Part shown: piece by piece, positions 60,354 to 64,000 of the stretch
How positions within the stretch are numbered: position 1 is the first letter of the stretch
Layout of the letters: each line of letters begins with the position of its first letter
NCBI RefSeq assembly: GCF_036785885.1
Contig: NC_092326.1
Coordinates: 42,432,287 to 42,496,286, forward strand
Origin: Coffea arabica
Lineage: Eukaryota > Streptophyta > Magnoliopsida > Gentianales > Rubiaceae
DNA: 64,000 bases
Reading direction: 5' to 3'
Notes under the pieces: model-generated
Database searches by the model: none
Told to the model about the DNA's origin: nothing
What the model saw: only the letters and a program-made list of their open reading frames with translations
Made by a program: the position numbers and the translations under genes

Positions 60354-60790
60354 TACGGATGCAATCGAGGCTCAAGTCGAGCAGAGTTCGAGTTAAAATA
60401 AACTTGGATTCGATATAGAATTTGAAATCGATTTTGTTTTGCATTTACTTAAATTCGAACTCGAGCTTTTGCTCGTCAAATCTAGTCAAGCTTAATTTGC
60501 GTTCAATCGAGTTTAATCGAACCTCATCGAGTTTAAGAAATATAAATTTATGTTTTGTATAAATTTAGACAAGGGACAAAATAGATATTTCATACTAATA
60601 AATTAAAAATGTGTGTGTGTGTGAAACTCAATTAAACTCTTAAGCTTGATTTCGAGTTTCACATATTAAACTTGAGTTCAATTCGTCAAGTAGCTCGAGC
60701 TACTCAAACTCGATCAACGCAAGTTCAAACTCGAGTTTTAACCGAGCAAATTCGCGAACTATTCAATTAAACTCAACTCATTTGCACCTA
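60354..60790. mobile_element. TCGAG-rich TIR element with 10-bp target duplication
   Basis: The 437-bp insert lies between two copies of taggcctttt (60344-60353 and 60791-60800). Its ends tacggatgcaa and ttgcaccta are imperfect inverted repeats. The interior is full of words such as ctcgagct, actcgag and aattcgcgaac arranged as small palindromes. It has no coding capacity. hAT or Mutator MITE are both possible. Confidence 0.7.
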
Positions 60791-60800
60791 TAGGCCTTTT

Positions 60801-62405
60801 CTGTTCACATTTTGGAAAAGATTGTAGAATAAGAATATTAATTTCGTCTTCGTGCATAAATGGTGATGAGATTCATGGTGTAACAATATTAAGCAAGATT
60901 TTGACAGAAACTAACCATAAATTATAAAGCCAAGACAGAACTGGTATTACAAAAAGGAATCAATTGACGGTGATAAAGTTTTTCGCCTAACCAATTATAG
61001 CTGTAATATCGAGAATCCACAATACGTAATTTTTGTTCAATTTAAACAGTCATAGCTATTTTTGGCACATCTTACAAGAACTAACAACTATTTTCTTGGA
61101 GTTAAAAATCATGATAACTACTACATTCGATTCGAGTGTACCAACTTGAAAAATTTATGAACATGTTTCCTGGTCCGCGCAAGAAAAATGGTGGACGGAT
61201 TTAGAAATACCTTCTTCTGATTGATTTCACTCTCATATTTCTTCTCATTTTTATTTGGAAAAAGCCTACATATTCACCATTTGGACAACAACCAAAATTG
61301 AGGCAACTCGTTCCCCAACAGCCCAACGCTACTGCGCAAATGATACGGCAGGTTTTTGCAGTACATAATTGATGGAAATTCTTGGATGCATAGGTTTTGG
61401 TATCTTTTTCGAGTGTTAGAACTTGTAGTTTTGACGTAGAACAAGTTCTCTCAGCTTGCAGTGCACAACAGAGGAACTTATGAGCAAAATATTTGCTCTT
61501 TTTGCCTTGATAGATTTGAGGAGGAGTTTATCCCGCGGTATATTATCCGAATCATTTAAAATCTGTTAAAAAGAATAAAGGAAAAAATTAGTAGGATATG
61601 GAAAATACTCGAATAAAAAACATGAAGGAAACGTTAAGACCTGTGACAGCAAGTTCGCATTGAATGGCACAAAAGAAGAAGAGACGAAGAAGGTGTTGGA
61701 TTGGATTCCTTTGGGAAAAAGTGAAGTCTCTTCCCCTCTTTCTGTAAACTTTATTATGGGAACCAAGAACTCACGGGACTTTCCTGAAAATTTCTCCTTT
61801 GAGTTCATGCCTCTGTGCCAAACTGCCTTTACCTCATCATATAACAAATGGCCATTGTTACTTCACAATCTCTCTTCCTTTGGAAAAAAAAAATTTTTCA
61901 TTTCTGAATTTTGATGGACATATCCTTCACTTCATTCCACCTTTTTATCACCATGAAAGTTCCGACAATCCTTGCCTAAATACACACATCTTTTTTCTGA
62001 CTTTACAAACCACTTGATGAACTTCTTTCTTTAGTAATCATGCAAATTCATTCTAGTCGAGAAGTGTGCTCGCTTCTGCTTTCTTTCTCTCTTAATCTTC
62101 TGTGTTTAAAGCTTGTGATGGATTATCTTTATCTTTGATACGTCTTTAACATATTATACATGAAAGCCATCATCCCTTTTCTAGTAGATATTCAGGACCA
62201 CCCATGTTTCTGAATCAGTTCATGCATTTCTTGAAATCAATTCATACTTTTAGAAGGAAAACACTAATTATTGAAGACTATGTGTTGTTTCTGACTACAA
62301 AGGCTTTCTGATTAAGCCCCCCCCCCCACCCCCCTCCTCCAAAAGGAAAAAAAAAATAAGAAAAAGAAATAAAAAACCGAGCTTGGCAAAGGTTTGGAAT
62401 TCCTG
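60801..62405. other. Upstream region of the HT1-like kinase gene
   Basis: No gene recognised. Opposed open frames of 84-93 codons at 61566-61914 have no known domain. A poly(C) run lies at about 62318-62326, and a purine-rich leader precedes the ATG. Confidence 0.4.
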
Positions 62406-64000
62406 ATGGCTTCATCATGTTTTAAGCCATTCAGGCTGAGAAAGTCTAAGAGCAAGCCATTATCAATTCCCTCCTCCTCTTCCAGAACTCAGTTAAATAC
62501 TGATACTTACAACATGGAAAGGAAGAGATTTGACAGTTTAGAGTCATGGTCAATGATATTGGAGTCTGAGAATGTGGAGACTTGGGAAGCATCGAAGGAG
62601 GATCAAGAGGAATGGACAGCTGATCTATCTCAGTTGTTTATAGGTAATAAATTTGCTTCTGGGGCACATAGTAGGATCTATAGAGGGATCTATAAGCAGA
62701 GAGCAGTGGCTGTGAAGATGGTCAGAATTCCAACCCACAAGGAAGAGACTAGAGCTAAGCTTGAACAGCAATTCAAGTCTGAAGTTGCCCTGCTTTCGCG
62801 TCTCTATCATCCCAACATAGTGCAGGTTCGTTGTGTTGAATCTTTTGAGTCAGTTTCAGTGTTGCTTTTTATGCAAGTATGTGATTAAAGAGGTATATAT
62901 TTGAAAGCATCAATTAATGTTTAGATCAATAAAAATACAAATTATGTGGTACCAATAATCCAATCGTATTTTCTATGATTCTGTCGATGTCTATATCATT
63001 CATAAATTGATATGCCATCATGATGAGATTCTTCATTTATATGGTTGGCCTTGTTAAGGTCACGAGTTATGTCCTTAAAAATCGATTGATAACTTATATA
63101 TTCGAATGCATGTTCAATTCATCATCACAAACTAAAATATGTACCGATTAGAAAAGTATTGGTATTTCATTTCTATGAGAATACCATTTGCCATCTGACA
63201 AAAACACAATACATAACTGCTGCCTGTTAATTTCACTAGTCTCCTCATTTCGCATTTAGAGCAATGGAAGCTCCTAGTTTTTGAAAGAGTAATCTTTGTA
63301 CATTTGATGGGATTGAATGCTTGTTCAATGTATTCAAGGCGTGCATTTTCATTTGTTATATCTGAACCTCATCAAATTCACAACTATTGCAGCAATTGCC
63401 ATAGCATTGATTGTCTGCCTTAATGATGAAATGTCTGAGTAAATGAACACCTTTACTTTTTCCTTATTTCGTATGCCTAGATATAGTTGATAATCACTCC
63501 TTCCGCTCTGTCATGTAATTTGGACATTTAAATCATGAGAAATGCTTTTTACAAGTATGTGATGGAAATACAGTCTCAGGCTCAGAAACAGAAACATCCT
63601 TCAATGCTTTAGTTGATAGATTAGACTAATACCCATCATTCAGAACAGTAATTTTAAATATTGAATGATGCTATACCGCTGATTGTATCAGCTAAGGAAA
63701 CTTTTCAGAAACCTAAGGTAGTCAAGTATTTCAACCGCAGCATATAAACACTACTTACAATCACACACTGTTCCTTGTTACAGTTCATTGCAGCTTGTAA
63801 GAAGCCTCCCGTGTATTGCATCATTACAGAATACATGTCTCAGGGAACTCTTAGGATGTATCTCAACAAGAAAGAGCCATATTCACTTTCAACAGAAACT
63901 ATTCTTAGATTAGCTCTTGACATATCACGAGGAATGGAGTACCTTCACTCACAAGGAGTGATCCATAGGGACCTTAAATCCAGCAATTTGCTCTTAAACG
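62406..64000 (+). CDS. HT1: HT1-like Raf-type protein kinase, 5' part, cut by the window edge
   Basis: Raf-like MAPKKK-group Ser/Thr kinase related to HIGH LEAF TEMPERATURE 1, which controls stomatal response to CO2 in guard cells. Exon 1 is 62406-62825 (140 codons, ends exactly at CAG|gt). Exon 2 begins at 63784 and is still open at 64000. The ATG at 62406 starts MASSCFKPFR. A Ser-rich basic N-terminus leads into FDSLESWSMILE. The kinase domain starts at about residue 75 with an atypical glycine loop (GNKFASGAHS), then VAVK Lys104, the alpha-C Glu126, hinge TEYMSQG, and catalytic loop HRDLKSSN (Asp203). The DFG region and the rest lie beyond the window. Close relatives in the same Raf subgroup are the alternative. 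Confidence 0.85.

Noticed and set aside
1-64000. CRISPR arrays, rRNA or tRNA genes, integrated viral sequence
   Set aside because: No regularly spaced repeats, no rRNA-like blocks, no convincing tRNA cloverleaf, and no viral-type polymerase, coat or movement protein frames were seen; the only RT-related frames are of LINE type.

Overview
The window is nuclear DNA of a flowering plant, most likely a core eudicot. The evidence is AT-rich intergenic DNA, many short GT-AG introns, plant-only gene families (plastid terminal oxidase, nsLTP, RIN4/NOI, DUF3537, IBR1, HT1-type Raf-like kinase) and a dense population of small plant transposons. Some dispersed repeats remind me of asterids such as coffee, but I cannot support a species call. 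All exon boundaries were placed by eye from splice signals, reading-frame continuity and family resemblance; no search was run.

Layout. 0-2.7 kb: repeat-rich intergenic DNA. 3.3-7.8 kb (-): nine-exon PTOX/IMMUTANS gene. 8.5-10.4 kb: a 1.9 kb long-TIR Mutator-like element. 12.2-14.6 kb (+): DUF3537 (gustatory-receptor-like) membrane protein. 16.4-30.9 kb: an nsLTP neighbourhood with three apparently intact genes (two -, one +) and one broken copy. It was built partly by a segmental duplication and is littered with MITEs, a dead LINE and a long-TIR element. 31.9-34.2 kb (+): RIN4-like NOI protein. 35.7-41.0 kb (+): sixteen-exon EHD1-type dynamin-like ATPase. 41.6-42.0 kb: an unusual two-unit repeat insertion. 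42.1-43.7 kb: a Pack-MULE with a perfect 9-bp target duplication carrying a fragment of a RING-type E3 ligase gene. 44.3-46.6 kb (+): peroxisomal IBR1-type short-chain dehydrogenase ending in SRL. 48.2-52.7 kb (-): At1g16860-type membrane protein. 54.5-56.4 kb: an unresolved possible minus-strand transcript. 56.9-59.7 kb: a non-autonomous Helitron. 60.4-60.8 kb: a small TIR element. 62.4 kb to the window end (+): first two exons of an HT1-like kinase, cut by the window edge.

The genes are ordinary single-copy neighbours with no shared pathway, as expected in plants; only the nsLTP genes form a family cluster. The most striking material is mobile: three long-TIR elements with 9-bp target duplications (one a gene-capturing Pack-MULE), a Helitron with a possible spliced short ORF, a dimeric insertion with a ~16-bp target duplication, and several MITEs with clean target duplications in introns or beside genes. 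I found no CRISPR array, prokaryotic operon, rRNA or confident tRNA gene, and no undescribed system that I would claim outright.
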